Assembly (NCBI GenBank): GCA_008933045.1
Contig: WBXJ01000146.1
Location: 1 to 7,517 of the forward strand
Source of the DNA: Verrucomicrobiota bacterium
GTDB lineage: Bacteria > Verrucomicrobiota > Verrucomicrobiia > Limisphaerales > SXQI01
Direction of reading: 5' to 3'
Length of the DNA stretch: 7,517 nucleotides
Below the pieces are notes generated by a model that saw nothing but the letters and a program-made list of their open reading frames with translations, had not been told where the DNA came from and made no database searches. The position numbers and the translations under genes are program-made. Position 1 is the first letter of the stretch; each line of letters begins with the position of its first letter. This document shows positions 1 to 6,830 of this stretch, piece after piece.

Positions 1-1572
1 AAGGATTTCGACGATGCCATCTGTCTAGAACGCACCGCGAATCATCAATGGAAACTTTGGGTCCATATCGCAGACGTTTCACATTATGTGATGCCGGGGA
101 GTGCGTTGGATGAGGAAGCTCGCACCCGAGGAAATTCCACCTACCTTGTGGATCGGGTCATCCCGATGTTGCCCGAGGCATTGAGCAACGAGTTGTGCTC
201 GCTAAAACCCAACGTGGACCGGTTGACTCGGTGCGTCGAGTTTTTGCTATCCGATGAGGGCCACGTTTTAGCCACCAAGTTTTATCCTGCGGTTATCCAT
301 TCTCAACGTCGCTTTTCTTACCGCGAAGCGTTGGCGGTGTTGCAAAATAAGCCCGTGAGTCGCGTCGATCAAATGCTCCATGACGCGAACAAGCTGGCGC
401 AAAAAATCCGAAAACTGAGATTCAAAGCCGGTTCGCTCGAGTTAGATTTTCCCGAGATGAAAATTTACCTTGATGACCACGGGCATATCGATCGGATTGA
501 AAAAGTCGAAAACGATATCTCTCATCAACTCATCGAGGAATACATGCTTCTGGCCAATGAAGCCGTGGCCTCTCGCCTTCTCCAGTTGGGACGTGCGGCA
601 ATTCATCGGGTCCACGAACAGCCCGACGAACGACGACTTCAGGAATATCGAGAAGAAGTGCTGAGCCACCAGATTCCTTGCGGCAATCTCCAACAGCGGC
701 CAGAAGTGCAAAAACTTCTGCACCATCTAGGCACCATCGCGATCGGCCCCGCACTCAAAATCGGTTTTCTTAAATCTTTGATGCGTGCCCGTTATGCCGT
801 GGAATCGCTCGGCCATTACGGTCTCGCAAAAAAGAATTACGCACATTTCACGTCCCCGATCCGCCGGTATGCCGATCTCGTTGTCCATCGCGCGTTGTTT
901 CAACAACATCACGGTTCCACACAATCCTTAAAGGAAATCTCCGACCATATTTCAGTTACGGAACGCAATTCTTCCGACGCAGAACGCGACAGTAAAGACG
1001 TCAAACTCTTCGCATTTCTAACGTCCCAACTCGATTCAAACCAACCCGTGAGCTACCCAGCCCTTGTCACGGATCTCCGCAATTTCGGTTTTTTTGTCGA
1101 TGTCCCCAGCCTTGCGATGAGCGGTGTCGTGCCCCTCTCCACGCTTCAGGATGATTTTTATGTCTTTGATCATGAGCGTCGTCAGCTCATCGGACGTCGC
1201 ACACGGCGCATTATTAAACTAGGCGACCGCTTGGAGGTTCAGGTGGCGAAGGTAGATCGATTCAAAAAACAGGTGGATTTTCGTCTCGCTCCTGCAGCTC
1301 CCAAAAGCCCATCGGTTCTAAGGAAACCTGTCCTCCACCCAACAAAACAGAAACACACGCCACCGCCAGCCGCATCGGGTGCCACAAAAAAGCGACCGCA
1401 ACAACAGCAGAGACCCCGTACGCACGAAAAACGCGCTGCCGCTCCATCGCGCCCTAGCATTTTTTCATCCTCCAACACCCCGTCAAAGCCCAAGCCAAGC
1501 CGTCGCGAACCTCAATCAACACGCTCGGCGAACGCCCCACGATCGTCCAGCAAACGGCCACCACCCAAATAA
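1..1572 (+). CDS. rnr: Ribonuclease R (RNB-family 3'-5' exoribonuclease), 5'-truncated by window edge
   Basis: Processive 3'-5' exoribonuclease of the RNase II/R family, a cytoplasmic enzyme that degrades structured RNA. The frame is open from base 1, so the ATG at 88 is internal; 524 codons are visible. Codons 1-6 read KDFDDA, the metal-binding aspartate motif of the RNB catalytic domain (equivalent to D278, D280 and D281 of E. coli RNase R); the first catalytic aspartate and the N-terminal cold-shock domains lie upstream of the window. The RNB domain runs to about codon 310 and includes HFTSPIRRYADLVVHRAL (codons 282-299), which carries the catalytic arginine. An S1 RNA-binding domain follows (about 350-429). 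The last 95 codons are a disordered tail rich in Lys, Arg, Pro, Ser and Gln, probably an RNA-binding extension. E. coli RNase R has 813 residues, so about 280 residues are missing here. The gene ends one base from the convergent CbiX-like gene. RNase R is preferred over RNase II because of the DFDDA form and the basic tail. Confidence 0.95.
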   Translation, partial: KDFDDAICLERTANHQWKLWVHIADVSHYVMPGSALDEEARTRGNSTYLVDRVIPMLPEALSNELCSLKPNVDRLTRCVEFLLSDEGHVLATKFYPAVIHSQRRFSYREALAVLQNKPVSRVDQMLHDANKLAQKIRKLRFKAGSLELDFPEMKIYLDDHGHIDRIEKVENDISHQLIEEYMLLANEAVASRLLQLGRAAIHRVHEQPDERRLQEYREEVLSHQIPCGNLQQRPEVQKLLHHLGTIAIGPALKIGFLKSLMRARYAVESLGHYGLAKKNYAHFTSPIRRYADLVVHRALFQQHHGSTQSLKEISDHISVTERNSSDAERDSKDVKLFAFLTSQLDSNQPVSYPALVTDLRNFGFFVDVPSLAMSGVVPLSTLQDDFYVFDHERRQLIGRRTRRIIKLGDRLEVQVAKVDRFKKQVDFRLAPAAPKSPSVLRKPVLHPTKQKHTPPPAASGATKKRPQQQQRPRTHEKRAAAPSRPSIFSSSNTPSKPKPSRREPQSTRSANAPRSSSKRPPPK

Positions 1573-1573
1573 T

Positions 1574-2467
1574 TTAAGCGGTCAACTTTGAGACATCCCG
1601 AACGGCTTCGAGGATAATGTCCGCTAAGATCGGCTCTCGCCCCACACTGTCGGCATACCATACGAGGCGGCCTTTCTTTTCAGTGGGGTTCCGCCACGTC
1701 GGCTGACCCGCTTTCAGCCGGGACTGCACCACCCGCTCGGCTTCCCCCAACATCACGGGGATATCCTCCACCACATGCAAACCGTCGCTCATAAAAAACG
1801 GTACCACGACAAAGTTGCGGGCCTCGCTCAAGTCATAGCAGCTCGCGATGGTCGGATCCTCCTCCATGAAAATACTGTGGACCTCACGATAGATTCCTCG
1901 GGCACGGATCAGGTCCGTTTGACGATCGATTGATTGACGTGAGTTCTGGTTGCTCTTGGTTCCATGCCCCGCGATGAACAAGGCCATCTCCGACGGTTTG
2001 GGAGGACGAGGAAACGGATTTCGTGCCACAACCCCGGCCGCCCGCGCCAGAAGTACCTCGGTCATTTGCGGATGGATTCCCACTGGGTTGGAAAAGTACA
2101 CCGTTTGGCCGCCTCGCACTTGTCGGCGGCAGATCACCCCATTTTCTATCAAACCCATTTCTTGCGGAACCACTTCCTCCGTAAAAAAACCTTCGCTGAC
2201 AAAAAACGGGACGATAAAAATCCGAACCCCCAAGGCGAGACTGAGCACTTCGCGCAGCCTAGGTTCCTCCATCTTAAATCCTGTCAGCACCTGCAAAAAG
2301 CCACCGCGCCGACGAAGCGCATCCGCCTGCAAACGAACCGCAGCCGACGAACCAGCGTTGACCCCAGAGCCGTGCGCCACCAAAACCAACGTATCTTTTG
2401 TAAAATCTAATTCCATCGCGTGAACTTCGAAAACATTAACATCTCGCCCGTTTCGAAACAGGCACAT
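1574..2467 (-). CDS. cbiX: CbiX-type sirohydrochlorin chelatase-like protein, two tandem domains
   Basis: CbiX/SirB-family protein of 297 residues. The family inserts cobalt or ferrous iron into sirohydrochlorin for cobalamin or sirohaem synthesis in the cytoplasm. Two homologous halves are visible. Half 1 (about 26-148) has LVLVAHGSG (H32), VPFFVSEGFFTEEVVP (86-101) and NPVGIHPQMTEVLL. Half 2 (about 160-293) has LFIAGHGT (H168), VPFFMSDGLHVVEDIP (222-237, H231) and DSVGREPILADIIL. The family uses two metal-binding histidines per active site. Half 2 keeps both, whereas half 1 has Phe where the second would fall (G93-F-F), so the usual N-terminal site looks impaired. The ATG at 2467 has a GGA three bases ahead; the in-frame ATG at 2416 (Met18) gives a start nearer the family norm but has no such signal, so the start is uncertain. 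No other cobalamin or sirohaem gene is in the window, so metal and substrate cannot be assigned. The stop is one base from the rnr stop. Confidence 0.88.
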   Translation of the reverse strand: MCLFRNGRDVNVFEVHAMELDFTKDTLVLVAHGSGVNAGSSAAVRLQADALRRRGGFLQVLTGFKMEEPRLREVLSLALGVRIFIVPFFVSEGFFTEEVVPQEMGLIENGVICRRQVRGGQTVYFSNPVGIHPQMTEVLLARAAGVVARNPFPRPPKPSEMALFIAGHGTKSNQNSRQSIDRQTDLIRARGIYREVHSIFMEEDPTIASCYDLSEARNFVVVPFFMSDGLHVVEDIPVMLGEAERVVQSRLKAGQPTWRNPTEKKGRLVWYADSVGREPILADIILEAVRDVSKLTA

Positions 2468-2549
2468 TTTTCCAGCCAGAAACTTTAAAGTATTTCTTCA
2501 GTTGGACAGCATTTGTCCCACCCCCATCGGTAAATTGACAGCCAAGATT
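2468..2549. other. Divergent intergenic spacer
   Basis: This 82-base spacer separates the CbiX-like gene (leftward) from the small gene and the DUF1553/DUF1501 genes (rightward), so promoters for both directions should lie here or just inside the small gene. It is AT-richer than the genes. A TTGACA occurs at 2535-2540, but no matching -10 box sits 16-18 bases downstream. A 5-base inverted repeat, GGACA-GCATT-TGTCC, lies at 2504-2518. Neither is strong enough to call a promoter or operator. No riboswitch-like structure was recognised. Confidence 0.5.
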
Positions 2550-2753
2550 ATGAAAACTGTCGATTTAACGAACCAAATGGAACTGTGTTTCCACACCCAT
2601 ATTTCAACCCAAACCCCTGCCCCGAAGCCCACGCATCGGACACGAGCCACCTGGTGGTTTAACCAGATGAGATCGGTCGTGGATAAGGCTTTCGATTGGT
2701 CAAGCAAACCCGGACGCTCCGAACAGACCTATCTAAACCTTATGAGAAATTAG
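2550..2753 (+). CDS. Small hypothetical protein, 67 residues
   Basis: I do not recognise this gene with certainty. It starts with MKTVDLTNQMELCF and ends with SEQTYLNLMRN. There is a Pro/Thr-rich linker around residues 21-33 (QTPAPKPTHRTRA), then an amphipathic stretch, WWFNQMRSVVDKAFDW (residues 35-50), with three tryptophans. No signal peptide or membrane segment is seen, so it is probably cytoplasmic. The tryptophan-rich, charge-patterned C-terminal half looks like selected protein rather than random translation. The start is uncertain: no Shine-Dalgarno precedes the ATG at 2550, a TTG at 2502 would add 16 residues, and an ATG at 2577 would give 58. It points the same way as the DUF1553 gene, which begins 27 bases after its stop, so the two may be co-transcribed. 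A spurious open frame in an upstream leader remains possible. Confidence 0.5.
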   Translation: MKTVDLTNQMELCFHTHISTQTPAPKPTHRTRATWWFNQMRSVVDKAFDWSSKPGRSEQTYLNLMRN

Positions 2754-2780
2754 CCTCCCCATTTTTGCACTGGCACGGTG

Positions 2781-5276
2781 ATGCTTCTCAGATTAGGTTT
2801 TGGAATGCTGTTTGATCGTTTTGCGGTCATCGTTGGTCTCGCTACATTTGGCCTTTGTAGCTCGGGATTCCTTATGGCCATGGAGCCTACTCCGGATGCC
2901 ATCGCTGCCCTCCCTCCACCCAGTCGGCGAACCATAGATTTCCGGCGCGAGGTGCAGCCCATTCTGGAAGCAAGTTGCATCAAGTGTCACGGGCGCGGTA
3001 AAGCCAAAGGCGATTGGAAACTGGACACGCGTAAAACTTTTCTCGAATCGGGCGAGTCCGGCTCGACGGTGGTGCTAGGTGCGAGTGCTAAAAGCCGATT
3101 GATCCATCTTGTCGCGGGCACGGATCCAGATGCTGTTATGCCCCAGAAGGGTTCCAAACTCACACCCAATCAGGTAGGAGTTTTACGAGCTTGGATTGAT
3201 CAAGGTTTGAAATGGGATTCGGAGGTCAATTTCGCCAAACCCGCAGCCAAGAATCTCCAACCCAATCAGCCAACGCTTCCCTCCGGTCGTTCCGCACACC
3301 CAATCGACCGCTGGGTCGAGGCGCCGACTGCGAAACGCCTGGTTGTCGTCGCCAAACCGGTTGACGATCGCCTTTTTATTCGTCGAGTTTATTTGGATGT
3401 GGTGGGTTTGCTCCCGACTCCCGAGGAGCAACTCGCGTTTCTCAACGATCGTTCGGTCGAGAAACGTGCGCGACTTGTGCGCGTGCTATTAGCGGATAAG
3501 CAGCGTTATGCCCAGCATTGGTTGACGTTTTGGAATGATCTGCTCCGAAATGATTACATTGGCACTGGTTATATCGACGGCGGACGAAAAACAATTAGCC
3601 AGTGGCTTTATACCTCCTTGCGCGATAACAAACCTTACGATCAATTCGTCCGCGAATTGGTTAACCCCACCGAGGCGAGCGAAGGATTTACCAAAGGAAT
3701 TGTCTGGCGCGGAACGGTGAACGCCTCGATGGCTCCCTCGATGCAAGCCGCCCAGAATATCGGTCAAGTGCTCATGGGCGTGAACCTAAAATGCGCCTCA
3801 TGCCACGACTCTTTTATTGATGATTGGCAATTAAGCGATGCTTATGGGCTTGCGGGTATTTATTCGGATAGCCCCTTAGAAATGGTCCAATGCGACAAAC
3901 CCACCGGCACGCAGGCTGCACTTAAATTTTTATTTCCTCAACTGGGCACCGTCGATGCAACAGCATCCAAAACCAACCGCTTGCAGCAACTTGCTCAGAT
4001 CATTACAAGTCGCGAAAATGGCCGGTTATCTCGCACGATTGTAAATCGCCTGTGGGCCAAATTGCTCGGTCGTGGACTCGTTGAACCTCTGGACATCATG
4101 CAAAACGAGGCGTGGTATCCAGACTTGCTCGATTGGCTGGCGGAGGATCTCGTGGCCCATCAATGGGACCTCAAACGGACGCTGGAGTTGATCCTGACCT
4201 CAAGCGCCTACCAAATGCCGTCGGTGAATCTCCCCGATAATCCCGATGGAAAGTTTGTCTTCACAGGCCCGACGGTTCGGCGGTTAAGTGCGGAGCAATT
4301 CCGCGACGCCCTGGGGACGGTCACGGGTGTGTGGGCGAATCGCCCCGAAGGTGGACTTGACCGATTGTTGCTGGATCAAGGCGCAGCCGACTCTCCTCCC
4401 GCGCAAGCCTTCTGGATCTGGGGGGATATTCATGGTGCCAGCGGTGTTCCACCCGGTACCAATGGATTCCGACGAACGCTGATCCTCGACACGAAACCTA
4501 CTGAAGCAACGTTTTTTATCCACGCCGATAACTCCGCCCGAATCTTTATCAATGGCGAGAAAGTTAAGGGATCTGAATCGACCGATTGGAGTCAACCCAG
4601 TGCGTATGATGCACGGGATCAACTCAAGGTTGGCACCAACATTATTGCGGTCGAAGCCGTGAATGGGGGTGAGGGATCCAATCCTGCGGGCTTGTTGGTG
4701 TATGCAAAAATAAGGCACCGCAATGCCAAGGAAGAACGAGTTTTGGACATTGCAAGCGACGCCACATGGCAATCGAGCACCCAACCCAGTGGTAACTGGC
4801 GTGACGCAAAATTTACAGGCCAATGGCCCAATGCTCAGGTGCTCGGCCAACCGAGTTTAGCACCTTGGAATGTCTCCGACGCACTCGCGGCAGCCATCAG
4901 CAGTCAAATGATCTACAACCGTGTCCGCGCTTCGTTGACGAGTGCCGATCCGTTGGCGTTAGCTTTAGGCCGACCTAATCGAGAGCAGGTCATGACAACG
5001 CGCCAATCCACCGCCACGACAATTCAAGCACTGGAATTAACAAACGGCGCGACCCTCGCGAAATTGCTGAAGCGCGGCGCGGCAGAGTTGGTGGCATCGC
5101 ATCCCGATGGTCGAGTGCTCGCGGAACAAGTTTTTCGGCAAGCCCTCTGCCGTGAACCCACCCGCAAGGAACTGACCCTCGCCTTGGAACTCGTGGGAAC
5201 GAAACCAAACGCTGAAGGAGTCGAGGATTTACTTTGGAGCGTGGCGATGTTGCCTGAGTTTCAACTGACTTACTGA
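2781..5276 (+). CDS. Secreted PSD1/DUF1549/DUF1553 cytochrome-like protein with inserted beta-sandwich segment
   Basis: Large exported protein of a family abundant in Planctomycetota and Verrucomicrobiota; its reaction is not established. Numbering is from the ATG at 2781 (831 residues). A GTG lies one codon upstream, and an ATG at 2805 preceded by AGG seven bases before it is a good alternative start. Residues 1 to about 33 form a Sec signal peptide (hydrophobic FAVIVGLATFGL, then LMA). A PSD1 cytochrome-c domain follows, with CIKCH at 66-70 and a likely axial Met120 in VMPQKG. DUF1549 spans about 173-372 and contains a second haem-type motif, CASCH, at 338-342. DUF1553 begins near 395 (IVNRLWAKLLGRGLVEP; LILTSSAYQMP; RLSAEQFRDALG at 502-513). 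Residues 543-696 are an insert resembling carbohydrate-binding or rhamnosidase-type jelly rolls (FFIHADNSARIFINGEKV; GTNIIAVEAVNGG). The DUF1553 C-terminal part follows (LGRPNREQVMTTRQS; TTIQALELTNG; LLWSVAMLPEF). The DUF1501 gene starts 20 bases downstream. The two CxxCH motifs suggest covalent haem attached outside the cytoplasm, though haem binding in this family is predicted, not shown here. Confidence 0.93.
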   Translation: MLLRLGFGMLFDRFAVIVGLATFGLCSSGFLMAMEPTPDAIAALPPPSRRTIDFRREVQPILEASCIKCHGRGKAKGDWKLDTRKTFLESGESGSTVVLGASAKSRLIHLVAGTDPDAVMPQKGSKLTPNQVGVLRAWIDQGLKWDSEVNFAKPAAKNLQPNQPTLPSGRSAHPIDRWVEAPTAKRLVVVAKPVDDRLFIRRVYLDVVGLLPTPEEQLAFLNDRSVEKRARLVRVLLADKQRYAQHWLTFWNDLLRNDYIGTGYIDGGRKTISQWLYTSLRDNKPYDQFVRELVNPTEASEGFTKGIVWRGTVNASMAPSMQAAQNIGQVLMGVNLKCASCHDSFIDDWQLSDAYGLAGIYSDSPLEMVQCDKPTGTQAALKFLFPQLGTVDATASKTNRLQQLAQIITSRENGRLSRTIVNRLWAKLLGRGLVEPLDIMQNEAWYPDLLDWLAEDLVAHQWDLKRTLELILTSSAYQMPSVNLPDNPDGKFVFTGPTVRRLSAEQFRDALGTVTGVWANRPEGGLDRLLLDQGAADSPPAQAFWIWGDIHGASGVPPGTNGFRRTLILDTKPTEATFFIHADNSARIFINGEKVKGSESTDWSQPSAYDARDQLKVGTNIIAVEAVNGGEGSNPAGLLVYAKIRHRNAKEERVLDIASDATWQSSTQPSGNWRDAKFTGQWPNAQVLGQPSLAPWNVSDALAAAISSQMIYNRVRASLTSADPLALALGRPNREQVMTTRQSTATTIQALELTNGATLAKLLKRGAAELVASHPDGRVLAEQVFRQALCREPTRKELTLALELVGTKPNAEGVEDLLWSVAMLPEFQLTY

Positions 5277-5296
5277 ACAAAACTGACTTTCGAACC

Positions 5297-6802
5297 ATGA
5301 AAACTACCGACTTTACACGCCGTGATTTTGTTAAGGGGTTGAGCGCGGCCTCTCTGGGTGCACTCGCCAGCGGTTATCCACTTCAATCGTTTGCCGAAGA
5401 ACCCGCGACCAAACTCGCATCCACTGCCGACACGGTGATCGTCCTTTGGATGGGCGGTGGCATGGCAGCGACGGAGACTTTTGATCCCAAGCGATACACA
5501 CCTTTTGAAAAAGGATTGAACCCTAACAAGGTGCTTTCCACCTTCCCCTCCATTCCTACGTCGGTCGATGGAGTGCGCTTCAGCGAAGGTCTCGAAAAAG
5601 TGGCTCGAGTAATGGATCGAGGCACTTTGATCCGCAGCTATACGGCTGGAGATCTCGGTTTCATTTTACATTCGCGGCACCAGTTCCATTGGCACACAGG
5701 TTACGCCCCGCCGCAAAGCGTGGCCTGTCCGCACATCGGCTCGATGATTGCCCGCACTCTCGGGCCAAGAAATGCTGCTGTGCCAGCTTTTATCAATATC
5801 GGCCAACGTTTTGATGTCGGCGAAGGCGAGGAGATTAAAGCCTTCACTTCGGCAGGTTTTCTCGGAAGCGAGTTTGGCCCCTTTAACGTCACATTTCCAG
5901 ATTCTGCAAAAGACGTCGTCACTCCCCCAGGAGGCATGAGCCCCGGGCGATTCGAGAATCGAGACAAGTTTTACCGACGCCTTGCAGACGCCTCGCCAAT
6001 CGGGCAACTCGGCAGCGGTTTTCAAAAGAATTCCCTAATTCGTTCACTAGACAACGCACATCGGTTGTTGGGATCGTCCGCAGCCAAGGCGTTCGACTTA
6101 ACTCAGGAAAAGCCTGAAACCATCGCAAAATATGTTCCAGGAGGTTGGGACTTTAGCAAGCGTTTGGGCACGGATCTCTCACGCGAAGGCACCTACGAAA
6201 AAGCGAATATCCAGAGATTCGGCCTAGGCTGTCTCCTCGCGCGCCGGCTCGCTGAGGTGGGTGCTCGCTATATCGAAGTTACCACGGAGTATATTCCATT
6301 CCTCAATTGGGATACGCATGAGCGCGGCCACGAAAAACTCACCAACATGAAACAAGCGATTGATGGTGCCATCGCTCAGCTCGTCCTAGATCTCGAAGAA
6401 CGCGGCATGTTGGAACGCACGTTGATCGTCGTCGCAAGCGAGTTTAGCCGCGACATGATGCAAGAAGGTAAACCGGATAAACCCGTCGTGGATCAGGTGC
6501 CCCTACCCGACAAAATCGAATCAATGACGCAGTATGGGATGCACCGCCACTTTACCGATGCCGGTTGTGTATTGCTCTTCGGTGGCGGCATGAAACGGGG
6601 CCATGTGCATGGTGTGACAGCCGATGAGCGACCCTGCAAAACACTGAAGGATCGAGTGATTATTGAAGACCTTCACGCGAGCATTTACAGAGCACTGGGG
6701 ATTCCACCAAACCTCTCCTACGAAATCGAAAAACGCCCATTTTACGTCACCCGGGATGGACTTGGTAAACCCATCCAAAACCTGTTCGCAAAGACCATTT
6801 GA
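5297..6802 (+). CDS. DUF1501 protein, Tat-exported, alkaline-phosphatase/sulfatase-like fold
   Basis: Protein of 501 residues in the DUF1501 family, which is distantly related to the alkaline phosphatase/sulfatase superfamily; its substrate is unknown. The N-terminus has a twin-arginine signal, TRRDFVKG (R8-R9), then a mildly hydrophobic stretch and a likely cleavage after Ala33 (SFA/EE), so it is probably exported folded, perhaps with a metal. Recognisable motifs are WMGGGMAATETFDPKRYTPF near the mature N-terminus, a histidine cluster HSRHQFHWHTGY (H125, H128, H131, H133), NWDTHERGHE (D339, H341), ASEFSRD (E382), MHRHFTDAGCVLLFGGG (H416, H418) and DLHASIYRALGI near the C-terminus. These positions match the usual metal-site and core motifs of the family. 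Length is typical and the frame is intact. It follows the DUF1553 gene by 20 bases with no terminator, the classic operon pair. No clear Shine-Dalgarno precedes the ATG, which is chosen because it places the Tat motif at the N-terminus. Confidence 0.94.
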   Translation: MKTTDFTRRDFVKGLSAASLGALASGYPLQSFAEEPATKLASTADTVIVLWMGGGMAATETFDPKRYTPFEKGLNPNKVLSTFPSIPTSVDGVRFSEGLEKVARVMDRGTLIRSYTAGDLGFILHSRHQFHWHTGYAPPQSVACPHIGSMIARTLGPRNAAVPAFINIGQRFDVGEGEEIKAFTSAGFLGSEFGPFNVTFPDSAKDVVTPPGGMSPGRFENRDKFYRRLADASPIGQLGSGFQKNSLIRSLDNAHRLLGSSAAKAFDLTQEKPETIAKYVPGGWDFSKRLGTDLSREGTYEKANIQRFGLGCLLARRLAEVGARYIEVTTEYIPFLNWDTHERGHEKLTNMKQAIDGAIAQLVLDLEERGMLERTLIVVASEFSRDMMQEGKPDKPVVDQVPLPDKIESMTQYGMHRHFTDAGCVLLFGGGMKRGHVHGVTADERPCKTLKDRVIIEDLHASIYRALGIPPNLSYEIEKRPFYVTRDGLGKPIQNLFAKTI

Positions 6803-6830
6803 AGCCGAATGGGCTAGGACGACAACCGCC

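Noticed and set aside
1239..1493. Reverse-strand open frame with Cys/Gly-rich translation under the RNase R tail
   Set aside because: It is a by-product of the GC-rich low-complexity tail coding on the other strand; composition is unlike a folded protein and there is no start signal.
1950..2423. Two overlapping plus-strand open frames (148-157 codons) opposite the CbiX-like gene
   Set aside because: Their translations are rich in Arg, Pro, Thr and His with no recognisable motif, while the opposite strand carries clear family motifs.
2535..2563. TTGACA at 2535-2540 as a sigma-70 -35 box
   Set aside because: The hexamers 16-18 bases downstream (around TGTCGA) do not resemble TATAAT, and transcription would begin inside the small gene; not enough to call a promoter.
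2806..2900. Lipobox for a lipoprotein signal in the DUF1553 protein (FGLC)
   Set aside because: Residues before the Cys (T-F-G-L) do not fit the L-A/S/T-G/A-C pattern; an ordinary signal peptidase I site after LMA fits better.
4284..4850. 188-codon reverse-strand open frame inside the DUF1553 gene
   Set aside because: No domain, signal or start context; the forward strand has clear beta-sandwich motifs over the same bases.
6803..6830. Possible terminator between the convergent DUF1501 and pseudopilin genes (AGCC-GAATG-GGCT)
   Set aside because: The stem is only four base pairs and no T-run follows on either strand.
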